64,000 bases of DNA from an uncultured Caldilineaceae bacterium (lineage in GTDB: Bacteria > Chloroflexota > Anaerolineae > Caldilineales > Caldilineaceae): positions 4,009,405 through 4,073,404 of the forward strand of contig OX638330.1 in assembly GCA_951812725.1 (NCBI GenBank), written 5' to 3'. Of this stretch, positions 9,001 to 16,934 are shown piece by piece. Each line of letters starts with the position of its first letter. Within the stretch, counting starts at the first letter, position 1. The notes beneath the pieces are model-generated. The model was not told the origin of the DNA. It saw only the letters and a list, made by a program, of their open reading frames with translations, and ran no database searches. A program made the position numbers and the translations under genes.

Positions 9001-9987
9001 ATGCTCGCTTTCATTATTCAGCGTATTCTCTTGATGATCCCGACACTGGTCGCGATCTCGATTCTGTCGTTCGCAATCATCCAACTGCCGCCGGGTGACT
9101 TTCTCACCTCCTACGTAGCCCAATTGCGTCAAGAGGGGGACGAGGTCGACGAGGCGGAGTTGGAGTCGCTGCGCCAGCGCTACGGATTGGGTCAGCCCGC
9201 CCATGTTCAGTATTTCAAGTGGATTTGGGGTGTGTTGAGCAAAGGCGACTGGGGGCAGTCTTTCGAATGGCAGAAACCGGTCAGCGAACTGATCTGGGAG
9301 AGGCTGGGGCTGACGATGGCGCTTTCAATGGGGGCCCTGCTGGTAGGGTGGTTTATCGCGATACCGGTGGGCGTTTATTCGGCGACCCATCAATACTCGT
9401 GGCTTGATTATATAATGACGACGTTCAGCTTTGTCGGCCTAGGCACGCCAGGCTTTCTACTGGCGCTCATTATTCTCTTCGTCGTCCAGTCCTGGCTGGG
9501 CATGAATGTTGGCGGCCTCTTTTCGGACGAGTATATTCTGGAACCATGGAGTTGGGCCAAGATCGTCGATATGCTCAAACACATCTGGGTGCCGATGTTG
9601 ATCGTGGCGGTCAACGGCACGGCTGGCAACATCCGTATCACGCGTGCCAACCTGCTGGATGAAATCAACAAACCCTATGTCGAGACGGCGCGGGCCAAAG
9701 GCGTTAAAGAGCGCAACCTGATCTGGAAATACCCTGTGCGCGTTGCCCTCAACCCCTTCTTCAGCACAGTCGGCTGGTCATTGGCCAGCCTCGTGTCCGG
9801 CACAACCCTGGTGGCGATGGTGTTGAGCTTGCCGACGACCGGACCGATGCTACTACGTTCGCTCACTTCGCAGGACATGTATTTGGCGGGCACCTTCCTA
9901 TTTCTTCTGAGTGCGCTGACCATTATTGGCACGCTGCTGTCGGACATTCTGCTGGCCGTTGTAGACCCGCGCATTCGGATGGAGTAG
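9001..9987 (+). CDS. ABC transporter permease (DppB/OppB-like)
   Basis: The 328-residue inner-membrane permease starts with the typical family sequence (FIIQRILLMIPTL as first transmembrane segment), then the periplasmic loop with LRQRYGLGQPAHVQYFKW and further hydrophobic segments. The EAA-type loop ARAKGVKERNLIWKYPVRVALNP, which contacts the ATPase, is near residue 225. ATG 9001 is chosen; an upstream GTG at 8926 would translate the hairpin and give a non-family tail. The partner permease (DppC type) is not found downstream, where an IS66 element lies. Either it is encoded elsewhere or the locus was shortened. Confidence 0.93.
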   Translation: MLAFIIQRILLMIPTLVAISILSFAIIQLPPGDFLTSYVAQLRQEGDEVDEAELESLRQRYGLGQPAHVQYFKWIWGVLSKGDWGQSFEWQKPVSELIWERLGLTMALSMGALLVGWFIAIPVGVYSATHQYSWLDYIMTTFSFVGLGTPGFLLALIILFVVQSWLGMNVGGLFSDEYILEPWSWAKIVDMLKHIWVPMLIVAVNGTAGNIRITRANLLDEINKPYVETARAKGVKERNLIWKYPVRVALNPFFSTVGWSLASLVSGTTLVAMVLSLPTTGPMLLRSLTSQDMYLAGTFLFLLSALTIIGTLLSDILLAVVDPRIRME

Positions 9988-10031
9988 AACTGCGGGACTG
10001 CAGTTTTTAGTAGTCAGTTTTTAGTTTTTAG

Positions 10032-11600
10032 GTAACTACTAAGCCTATGTAAAGAAAAAGAGCTAATGTACGTATGCTCTTGGCTGATGTAGAGTAAGAG
10101 ACATGAGCAAAATGGACCAGTTGGACCGAGAGCAGCTAGAGCGAATAGACCGAGAGAGCCTGATCGAGCTGATTCTGGTTCTGCAGCAGCAATATGGTGC
10201 GCAACAGGAGTTGGTGCAGCAATTGCAGCAGCAGGTGGCAGTGCAGCAGGAGTTGATCCAGAAGTTGCAGGATCAACTGGCGAAAGACAGTCACAACAGC
10301 GGCAAGCCGCCGAGCAGCGATGGTCCGAAGAAAGGCAGGCGCAAGAGTCTGCGCCGCTCTGGCCAGCGGCTGCGTGGTGGGCAACGCGGGCACAAAGGGC
10401 GCACCTTGATGCAGGTGGCGGAGCCGGACCATGTCATCGTCCATGCGCTGGCGGATTGCCCGCACTGCCAGACAGATCTGAGAGCGGAAGCAGTCACGCG
10501 GCAAGAGAAACGGCAGGTGTTCGACGTTCCGCCGGCCCGCATCGAAGTGACGGAACATCAGGCGGAAGTAAAGCAGTGTCCTGGCTGTGGTGCGAGCGTA
10601 AAGGGAGAGTTTCCCTCTCACGTTACGCAGCCGACCCAGTATGGTCTGCGTCTGAAGGCGTTTGCCTGCTACCTCTACAGCCAACAGTTCATCCCTTTCG
10701 CCCGCATCAGAGAGTTGCTGACTGCGCTCTACGGGGATGCGCCTTCGGAGCCGGTGATACTCGCCTCTGTTTACCGACTTGCCAAGCGCACACAGAGGAG
10801 TCTGGCCCAGATTCGCCAACAACTGATCGCTGCTCCTGTCGTCCATTTCGATGAGAGCGGCATGCGTGTCGTCGAGCGGTTGCAGTGGTTGCACGTGGCC
10901 AGCACAGAAAAACTGACCCAGTACCACGTCCATGCCAAACGCGGGCATATCGGCATGCGAGCCGGAGGCGTCCTGCCCCATTTCAAAGGCGTTGCTCTGC
11001 ATGATTACTGGCGCTCCTACTTCAAGTTTAGCGACTGTCAGCATAGCCTCTGCAACGTCCATCACCTGCGCGACCTCAACTTCATCATCGAACAGTACGA
11101 CCAGGCATGGGCCAAGAAGATGAAGCGCTTGTTGTGCGACATCAAAGACGAAGTCGCATCAACCTCAACACGGCATACGACCTTGCCGCCAGACCGTCTG
11201 GCCTACTACGAGGCCGAGTACGATGCGCTCATTGCCGAGGGTTTTGCCGACAACCCTGCCCCGCCAAAGCCAAAACGCAAACCGATCGGCCGACCCAAAC
11301 AGTCGCCGCCCAAAAACCTGCTTGACCGTTTGCACAAACACAAGGCTGGCGTCTTAGCCTTCATGTTTGACTTCCGCATCCCTTTTGACAACAACCTGGT
11401 CGAACGAGATGTACGCATGATCAAGGTCCAACAGAAGATATCCGGCTGCTTTCGCACTGAAGACGGGGCACACATCTTCTGTGCTCTGCGTTCCTATATC
11501 TCTACTGCTCGTAAACATGGCTTCAACGCAATTGATGCCATCTACAACGCCTTTCTTGGCCAACCCTTTATCCCTGACAACATCCAGGCTTAGTAGTTAC
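10032..11600 (+). mobile_element. Complete IS66-family insertion sequence (tnpC-only type)
   Basis: The 1569-bp element has perfect 15-bp terminal inverted repeats: GTAACTACTAAGCCT at 10032-10046 and its reverse complement at 11586-11600. It is flanked by a perfect 8-bp direct repeat GTTTTTAG at 10024-10031 and 11601-11608. Eight bases is the duplication expected for IS66. It holds one gene, a TnpC transposase, without the accessory TnpA and TnpB of classical IS66, resembling the single-gene ISBst12-like subgroup. It inserted between the permease gene and a terminator at 11681, in a run of TTTTTAG repeats. Intact ends and frame suggest recent activity. Confidence 0.95.
10103..11593 (+). CDS. 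tnpC: IS66-family transposase (TnpC type)
   Basis: The 496-residue DDE transposase begins with a glutamine-rich coiled coil (about 25-55) leading to the family hallmark HNSGKPPSSD. A Cys-pair zinc site follows (CPHC about 118-121 and CPGCG about 155). The catalytic domain has D near 250 (VVHFDESGMRV), D near 301 (LHDYWRSYF) and E near 434 (NNLVERDVRMIKVQQK). The C-terminal IS66 motif is complete, and the frame is uninterrupted. It should act on the ends at 10032 and 11600. The same terminal bases on four non-coding elements in this window suggest that it or a relative also moves those in trans. Confidence 0.97.
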   Translation: MSKMDQLDREQLERIDRESLIELILVLQQQYGAQQELVQQLQQQVAVQQELIQKLQDQLAKDSHNSGKPPSSDGPKKGRRKSLRRSGQRLRGGQRGHKGRTLMQVAEPDHVIVHALADCPHCQTDLRAEAVTRQEKRQVFDVPPARIEVTEHQAEVKQCPGCGASVKGEFPSHVTQPTQYGLRLKAFACYLYSQQFIPFARIRELLTALYGDAPSEPVILASVYRLAKRTQRSLAQIRQQLIAAPVVHFDESGMRVVERLQWLHVASTEKLTQYHVHAKRGHIGMRAGGVLPHFKGVALHDYWRSYFKFSDCQHSLCNVHHLRDLNFIIEQYDQAWAKKMKRLLCDIKDEVASTSTRHTTLPPDRLAYYEAEYDALIAEGFADNPAPPKPKRKPIGRPKQSPPKNLLDRLHKHKAGVLAFMFDFRIPFDNNLVERDVRMIKVQQKISGCFRTEDGAHIFCALRSYISTARKHGFNAIDAIYNAFLGQPFIPDNIQA

Positions 11601-11680
11601 GTTTTTAGTGAACTGCCGCCTGTGTAGGTCATTGGTGAGACAGTAGTGGTTCGAAAAGTTTGCAATATGGCTATTGGTGG

Positions 11681-11705
11681 CCCCGCTTCTGTGCGGGGTT
11701 TTTTT
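11681..11705 (+). terminator. Rho-independent terminator
   Basis: A CCCCGC/GCGGGG stem with loop TTCTGT (11681-11698) runs into seven Ts (11699-11705). It is probably the original terminator of the transporter operon ending at 9987, now displaced by the IS66 insertion. Confidence 0.85.
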
Positions 11706-11785
11706 GTTGCTCGTTGTTGGGAAAGTGGCTACGGGGCATCCTGGCTGAATTGGAATTTTGGGGGGATTTGAGAAATCGGCCTGGG

Positions 11786-12904
11786 TCAGGTTTTGTCGGT
11801 GCGGTAGAGGGCCACTTTGTCCTCGTCAAGTTGCACGCCGAGGCCGGGCCCGGTTGGCGGCCGGGCTTCGCCGGCGCGGATGGGGAGCGGCTCCTGGAGC
11901 AGGTCGGTCTCGTAAAAGAAGGGGCTGAGAATATCGCAGGGGAAGGTGGCGGCGTCGATGGCGGAGGTGGACATTGCCAGGTGAATCATGGCGGCGTTGC
12001 CGATGCCCAGCTCGAGATTGCTGCCAACGGTACAGACAAGACCGGCGGCCTCGGCAACAGCGGCAACCTTGCGGGCCGGGCCGATACCTCCTTTACCGAC
12101 GTAGAGAGACAGGACGTCGGCGGCATGGGTACGGGCGATAGCCAATGCATCCTGCGGCGAGTAGACGATCTCATCGGCCATAACGGGCAGATGGGTCTGG
12201 CGGCGCACATCGGCAAGCCAGGCCACGTCAGTATCCGGGGTTGGCTGCTCGACGAAGTAGATGTCGTAGCGGTAGAGCTGCGGTATGGTCTGGACGGCGG
12301 TGCGGACGGACCAGCCGCCGTTGGCGTCGACGCCGAGGCGTACGTCGGGGCCGACGGCGTCGCGGACGGCGGCGACACGAGCAACGTCCCCGGCGGGATC
12401 GAGGCCGACCTTGACCTTCATGGTGTCGAAGCCCTGGTCGACGGCCCAGGCGGCAATAGCGGCGGCCTGATCGGGCGCAAGCCCCGAGACCGAGAATTTT
12501 GTTTTGACACTATCGCGTACCGGTCCCCCGAGGAGACGGTAAAGGGGCAGGCCGGCGACCTTGCCGAGGATGTCCCAGAGGGCCATCTCCAAGCCGGCCT
12601 TGGTAAAGGGGTTGTTGGCGACGGCGGCGTTGACGGCGGCCATGAGGCGCTCGATTTCGGTTGGGTCCTGGCCGGTGAGCAGGGGCGCGAGGATGCGGTT
12701 GATGAAGTGGGCGGCTGTGACCTGGTCTTCGCCGCTCCAGATAGGGGTGCAGGAGACCTCTCCGAGGCCTTCGATGCCGGCGTCGGTGTGGATTCTGACG
12801 AGGAGGAAGGGTGATTCGGTATGGCCGCCGCGACCGCCGCGGATGGCCCTTTCGGGGCTGATGGGGACGTTGACTGGGATTGTTTCGATTTGCGTAATCT
12901 TCAA
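11786..12904 (-). CDS. Mandelate racemase/muconate-lactonizing-type enolase superfamily enzyme
   Basis: The 372-residue enzyme has an N-terminal capping domain and a C-terminal barrel. The catalytic K-x-K is K163/K165 in TMKVKVG. Metal ligands are D193 (VDANGGW), E219 (FVEQP) and D244 or E245 (ADE), and the second-face lysine is K271 (VGKGGIG). This pattern fits the MLE subgroup, which includes cycloisomerases, dipeptide epimerases and sugar-acid enzymes. The exact substrate is not predictable. The start is TTG, overlapping the TGA of the upstream gene in TTGA and preceded by GAGGAAGG, so translation is coupled to that gene. With the deacetylase-like protein and the Gfo/Idh dehydrogenase it forms a minus-strand catabolic set, probably for a sugar acid or aromatic-derived acid. 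Confidence 0.9.
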   Translation of the reverse strand: MKITQIETIPVNVPISPERAIRGGRGGHTESPFLLVRIHTDAGIEGLGEVSCTPIWSGEDQVTAAHFINRILAPLLTGQDPTEIERLMAAVNAAVANNPFTKAGLEMALWDILGKVAGLPLYRLLGGPVRDSVKTKFSVSGLAPDQAAAIAAWAVDQGFDTMKVKVGLDPAGDVARVAAVRDAVGPDVRLGVDANGGWSVRTAVQTIPQLYRYDIYFVEQPTPDTDVAWLADVRRQTHLPVMADEIVYSPQDALAIARTHAADVLSLYVGKGGIGPARKVAAVAEAAGLVCTVGSNLELGIGNAAMIHLAMSTSAIDAATFPCDILSPFFYETDLLQEPLPIRAGEARPPTGPGLGVQLDEDKVALYRTDKT

Positions 12905-14619
12905 TTGGTGCCTTCCTCTTTGGAATAGTCGAATCGATAGGGAACCCCTGCGGACAGATCGCTGAAGGTGAGCGTTGTATAGCTGCGGCCCCAGCGTTCC
13001 TGCGCGCCGGTCTGACCGCCGCCTGGATTTAGCCCCAGCGCGGGCGGCAGGAGGAGGGTCATTGCAGGCAGGGGAGAGGCCGCGTACAGCGTTCCTCCTG
13101 CGGGGTCGAGGTCGATACGGACCTGGTTGCGGCTTTCGGTCCAGTCGAGCCAGTCATCGGCAGAGAGGATGGGCACGCCCTCTGCCACGGCGGTGTCCCA
13201 GTTGCCCTCGATGAGGGGGCTGGAATAGGTGGCGAAGCTGACGGGATGGGAATTGAGCGCGACGGGCGTGTAGTAGCGGCGGGCGGCGCGGCGTATGATA
13301 TCGCCGGTTTCTTTGAGGGCGCGTTCGACGTCCCATTTGAAGCTGAAAACGAATTCGGGGTGGATGAGGCACTCTTCAGTCCAGTGGGTGGGCTGCTGGA
13401 AACAGTCGATGAGGGCGCCGTCCTGGTCGACGAAGCGGAGGGGGCGTCCTGAGCCGCACATATAGCCGAGAAAAGGCGAAACGGCGAGATAGTTCAGGTC
13501 CATGCGCACACCTAACTCGGAGAGATCGCGGGCGGCGTCGACATAGCCACGCCAGCGTACTGCGTGATGGCGAACAGTGCGCACGGGCCGTCCAAACTCC
13601 CGCTGGTGGCGCTCGATGTTTTCGGCCAGCATCGGTCCGACGAGAGCGCTTTGCGGCTCCTCGATTTTCATTTCGCGAACGGTGTCGGCCTCGAGGGCAG
13701 GATGGACGCTGAAGGTATGGCCACCGGCTTCCCAGGCCTCGATGCGGTCGCGAGTCAGATTGGTATTGGGAACGACGTAGAAGGTACAGCGGGCCTGCCT
13801 GCTACGCAGCCCGCCGAGCAGTGTTTCGAATTGGGGCAAGGTAGACCAGTCGTCGTCGCTGGTCATGATCAGGACGCTGGTCTGTTCGGCTTTGGGGTAG
13901 TACCAGAGCCGCGGCCGGGGCGCGAGCTCTTCGATCAGGCGGGCGAGCAGGGCGCTGTGCAGGTCGGCCTGCGGGATCAGCATTTGCTCCGTGGGCAGCT
14001 GGCCTACAAACAGTTCGCTGGGCCGGTAGATGCCGTCGAGGCCGGCAAAACAGAGGTCGACGTGGTCGGGGTTGCCCTGGCGCAGACGGGCGACGGTGTG
14101 GGGAAGGTCATAGGAAAACAGGACTGCGGCGCCGCGTCCTACGGCTACCGATACGATGGCGGGTGTTCCTTCTTCTGTTCCGTTCACGGCAGGGCGGATG
14201 GAGGCCAGCTCGCTTGCGGCTTTTGCCGTGTCGAGCGACCACTCGACCGCGGGCGTCAGGACCTGGACCGGTTCGCTGCTCAAGCCTTGCAAAGCGGGAT
14301 GACGGGTGTCGATGTGCAGCAGGCCGCCATCGAGGCCGCGGTAGGTAGGGCGCAGGTCCAATTCTTCGGTAAGCTGCGGCTCGGGCTGAAAGGCAATGAG
14401 CCGGCCGCCATGGCGCACATAAGCGACCAGCTGTTCCATGCGGGCGCGGCTGAGCGCGGCGCGCGGCAGGATCACGAGATCGTGTTGGGCCAGGGAATTT
14501 CCGTCCAGCGCGCTGACATTCTCTTCGGAAAAATCAACGAACCCTTCCATGCGCAGGATCTCGGCCAGATAGTGGCTGTAGCGGCTGCGGGCTTCGCCGG
14601 CATTGTGGAACAGGAGCAT
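12901..14619 (-). CDS. Fusion of amidotransferase-like domain and NodB-like deacetylase domain
   Basis: The 572-residue protein has an N-terminal flavodoxin-like domain of the ThuA/beta-galactosidase-trimerisation kind. It begins MLLFHNAGEARSRYSHYLAE, then HDLVILPRAALS and HGGRLIAFQPEP. A region related to polysaccharide deacetylases follows, with TSDDDW near 255-260 (metal-binding Asp candidates), HTFSVHPALE near 309 and a further His-rich segment RHHAVRWRG. It is likely a cytoplasmic carbohydrate-processing enzyme because no signal peptide is visible. It lies in one minus-strand transcript with the MR/MLE enzyme, whose TTG start overlaps its stop. The function is inferred from fold only; the substrate is unknown. 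Confidence 0.75.
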   Translation of the reverse strand: MLLFHNAGEARSRYSHYLAEILRMEGFVDFSEENVSALDGNSLAQHDLVILPRAALSRARMEQLVAYVRHGGRLIAFQPEPQLTEELDLRPTYRGLDGGLLHIDTRHPALQGLSSEPVQVLTPAVEWSLDTAKAASELASIRPAVNGTEEGTPAIVSVAVGRGAAVLFSYDLPHTVARLRQGNPDHVDLCFAGLDGIYRPSELFVGQLPTEQMLIPQADLHSALLARLIEELAPRPRLWYYPKAEQTSVLIMTSDDDWSTLPQFETLLGGLRSRQARCTFYVVPNTNLTRDRIEAWEAGGHTFSVHPALEADTVREMKIEEPQSALVGPMLAENIERHQREFGRPVRTVRHHAVRWRGYVDAARDLSELGVRMDLNYLAVSPFLGYMCGSGRPLRFVDQDGALIDCFQQPTHWTEECLIHPEFVFSFKWDVERALKETGDIIRRAARRYYTPVALNSHPVSFATYSSPLIEGNWDTAVAEGVPILSADDWLDWTESRNQVRIDLDPAGGTLYAASPLPAMTLLLPPALGLNPGGGQTGAQERWGRSYTTLTFSDLSAGVPYRFDYSKEEGTN

Positions 14620-14709
14620 TGTTGGAGCCTCGTTCTCAGGATGTGGGCTGTCTGGTTTTAGCGCGTCGCACGAAGAATGCCATTGTATCGTAGCCAGAAG
14701 TAATGAATG

Positions 14710-15825
14710 TCAGTCGAAGGCGGGTATGGTGACCGGGCCGCCTCCTTGTTGGGCGGACTGAAGGGCGCAGATGCCAGCGGCGATCGAGCGGGCGGCGGCG
14801 CGGGGGCCGATGGCAGGTTCTTCGTCGGCGATGATTGCTCGAAGGAACTGTTGGGCCTGTTCGATCTCCATGGTGCCGTGTCCGAGCGTGTGCCGGCGCT
14901 GGATGGCGGGGTTGCTCCAGTTGGGCACGGTTACGGGCGCCATGCGGCGGGCGCCGGCTATTCTGTCGTGAAAGTGAAAGTTGATCGTATCCTCGACGGC
15001 ACCGCCCTGGTCACGGGTGCGCTCGAAGGAGCCGGCGTTTCCGTAGACGGAGTAGTAGAGGCAGTAGGGGCGCACCATACCATAGGATACGGTTACTTTG
15101 GCGGCGGCGCCGTTGCTGGCTTTGAAGATAGCGACGGTTGTGTGCGTTGTCTGCCAACGGGAGGGCTGTTGGGCGTGGTAGGCTTGCGCTTCGACGAAGT
15201 TGACGCCCATCAGCCAGCGGAGGGTGTCGATGGCGTGGGGGCCGCCGCCGAGGAGGGTAGTCTGGGGGGTTTGGGGATGGATGCGCCAGTGGTCGGGCGG
15301 GCGGTGTGCCACGATTTCGTCCATGGTGTGCAGGTATTCGCCCTCGCCGTAGAAGATTTCGCCGAGGTCGCCGGCGCGGATCATTCTCTGCACGTCGCGG
15401 AGGCAGAAGGCGTAGCGGACCTGGTTGCCCATGTGGTATTTGAGGCCATGGCGGTCGGTGAGCTCGATGATGCGCTCACATTCGGCCAGTGTGGTCGCCA
15501 TGGGGATCTCGGAGAGGACGTGCTTGCCGGCTTCGAGCGCCATGATGGCGTGCTGGCCGTGGAGATGGTCGGGTGTGGCGACGACGATGAGGTCGATGGC
15601 GGGGTCTTCGAGCATGGCGTCGTAGGTTGGGAAGCGCGTTTCGACGCCGAATTCGTGGGCGACGCGTTCGGCGAGGCTCTCATCATGGTCGCAGACGGCG
15701 GCGACTGTGGCGCTTTCCAGGAGTTGGAAGGCGCGCAGGTGGGAGCGGCCCTGGCCGAGGCCGAGTACGCCGACGCGGATGGTTGGATGCTTTGCCGTTT
15801 CACTGGATGCGCTGGAACTGTCCAT
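14710..15825 (-). CDS. Gfo/Idh/MocA family oxidoreductase
   Basis: The 371-residue NAD(P)-dependent dehydrogenase has the nucleotide-binding motif VGVLGLGQGRSHLRAF near the N-end, then ATPDHLHGQHAIMALEAGKHVLSE (the family region containing the conserved GKHV lysine) and LGGGPHAIDTLRWLMG with the usual catalytic-region His. I start at ATG 15825, behind AGAGGAAA, giving the normal length. An in-frame ATG at 15939 would add 38 hydrophobic, low-complexity residues without family support. It probably oxidises or reduces a sugar, inositol or sugar acid, working with the two genes downstream on the same strand. A gap of 90 bases separates it from the deacetylase-like gene. Confidence 0.9.
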   Translation of the reverse strand: MDSSSASSETAKHPTIRVGVLGLGQGRSHLRAFQLLESATVAAVCDHDESLAERVAHEFGVETRFPTYDAMLEDPAIDLIVVATPDHLHGQHAIMALEAGKHVLSEIPMATTLAECERIIELTDRHGLKYHMGNQVRYAFCLRDVQRMIRAGDLGEIFYGEGEYLHTMDEIVAHRPPDHWRIHPQTPQTTLLGGGPHAIDTLRWLMGVNFVEAQAYHAQQPSRWQTTHTTVAIFKASNGAAAKVTVSYGMVRPYCLYYSVYGNAGSFERTRDQGGAVEDTINFHFHDRIAGARRMAPVTVPNWSNPAIQRRHTLGHGTMEIEQAQQFLRAIIADEEPAIGPRAAARSIAAGICALQSAQQGGGPVTIPAFD

Positions 15826-16149
15826 TTTCCTCTTCTCTTTTGCTGGGAGGCCTGACTCCGGCCCATACGTAACCCAGGGTGAAATGACGAGGAGCCAAGA
15901 CAAAGCAGCGGCGGCTGCTGAGGGGGCAGGCGGCATCAAAGGGACTGGCGTCGTATAGATCCGGGGAAAGACACAGGTGGGTCTGAGGATTCAGTATAGC
16001 AGATAGACAAGGGGCAGACCTATGCGGGTAAGACGACCACTCCAGGAGCAATTCGCGGCCGTTTTCAGCTCCTAACTGCAGGCAAATGCTTAAGACGGAT
16101 AGAATCTTGATGAATTCAACAGATTTATTGAGAAAATTGAAAAAGACTA

Positions 16150-16187
16150 TTGACATATTGAATATTATGAAGTATTATCTTGATAAT
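16150..16187 (+). promoter_or_regulatory. Promoter with overlapping operator-like palindrome
   Basis: TTGACA (16150-16155), 17 bases, then TATTAT (16173-16178): near-consensus sigma70 boxes in a markedly AT-rich stretch. A palindrome ATTATC-TT-GATAAT (16174-16187) covers the -10 box and is a candidate operator. It drives the operon starting at 16228. Confidence 0.75.
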
Positions 16188-16227
16188 GTGATGAAATCTG
16201 GTTAGAAAATGGAAGTGAGGACTTAGA

Positions 16228-16473
16228 ATGTTTGCTGAACGGATGGCATTGGAAGCGACGCTGCGAAGGGAGAAGCTGATGTCGGAGGCCAGGACGTACC
16301 ATGGGCTTCGTCCGTACCGGCGAGCGCCGCGCTGGCAGGTGTGGCTGTTTACGCGGTTAGGAGCATGGCTGGTGGCAAGGGGAACTGCTCTTCAGCAGCG
16401 ATATCGACGGGCAGAGGCCGGGCTGGCTCTGGCCGATTATCCGAGACATAACGGGATGGAGCAGACACTATGA
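16228..16473 (+). CDS. Small basic protein, function unknown
   Basis: The 81-residue protein is rich in Arg and Leu (RREKLMSEARTYHGLRPYRRAP, WLFTRLGAWLVARGTALQQRYRRAEAG). It has one short, moderately hydrophobic segment (about 40-52) that may lie at the membrane. It is the first gene behind the promoter at 16150-16178, and its stop overlaps the ATG of the DUF2089 gene in ATGA, so the two are translationally coupled. I do not recognise a family. Confidence 0.65.
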   Translation: MFAERMALEATLRREKLMSEARTYHGLRPYRRAPRWQVWLFTRLGAWLVARGTALQQRYRRAEAGLALADYPRHNGMEQTL

Positions 16474-16853
16474 ATCCACTACCGACCGCATGCCCGATCT
16501 GCCAGGCGAAAGATCTGACGGTCACGGGCTTTTTCTGCCGCGAATGCGACAGCCGCGTTGAAGGGCGCTTCCAGGTTGAGACGCCTTTTGCCGGGCTGAC
16601 GCAGGAGCAGCTGGCGTTCGCGGCGACGTTTGTCCGCTGTGAGGGGAAGTTCAACCGGATGGAGGAGGAGCTCGGGCTCTCGTATCCGACGCTGCGGGGG
16701 CGGCTGCACGAGATGATCCGGGCGATGGGGTATGAGCCGGGCCGGGACGAGCCGGTGCCGCTGCCGGAGAAGGCGCGGCGGCAGGTCCTGGAACAGTTGG
16801 AGGCGGGCGAGCTCAGCTACGAGGCGGCGATGGAGCAGTTGCAGGGCGGTTAG
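16470..16853 (+). CDS. DUF2089 family zinc-ribbon protein, probable regulator
   Basis: The 127-residue protein has an N-terminal zinc ribbon (CPIC at 8-11 and CREC at 23-26), then a helical part with the helix-turn-helix look (LTQEQLAFAATFVRCEGKFNRMEEELGLSYPTLRGRL, about 43-79). It ends with a short helical hairpin (RRQVLEQLEAGELSYEAAMEQLQGG). This is the DUF2089 layout. The final hairpin resembles the YvlB/LiaX-type SHOCT-like motif, also found in the proteins at 16935 and 20957 of the same operon. The fold suggests DNA binding and perhaps control of the promoter at 16150; that role is inferred. Confidence 0.85.
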   Translation: MNPLPTACPICQAKDLTVTGFFCRECDSRVEGRFQVETPFAGLTQEQLAFAATFVRCEGKFNRMEEELGLSYPTLRGRLHEMIRAMGYEPGRDEPVPLPEKARRQVLEQLEAGELSYEAAMEQLQGG

Positions 16854-16934
16854 AGGAACCTGGCCTAGCGGGCTGGCGGGATTGGCGGAATCGGGTGAGC
16901 AGGTAAACGCGAACAGGAATGCAGGGAGAGCGAA

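Noticed and set aside
11640..11680. tRNA-like GGTTCGAAA sequence after the IS66 element
   Set aside because: No anticodon arm, acceptor stem or CCA can be placed around it; the remaining signal is a plain terminator.
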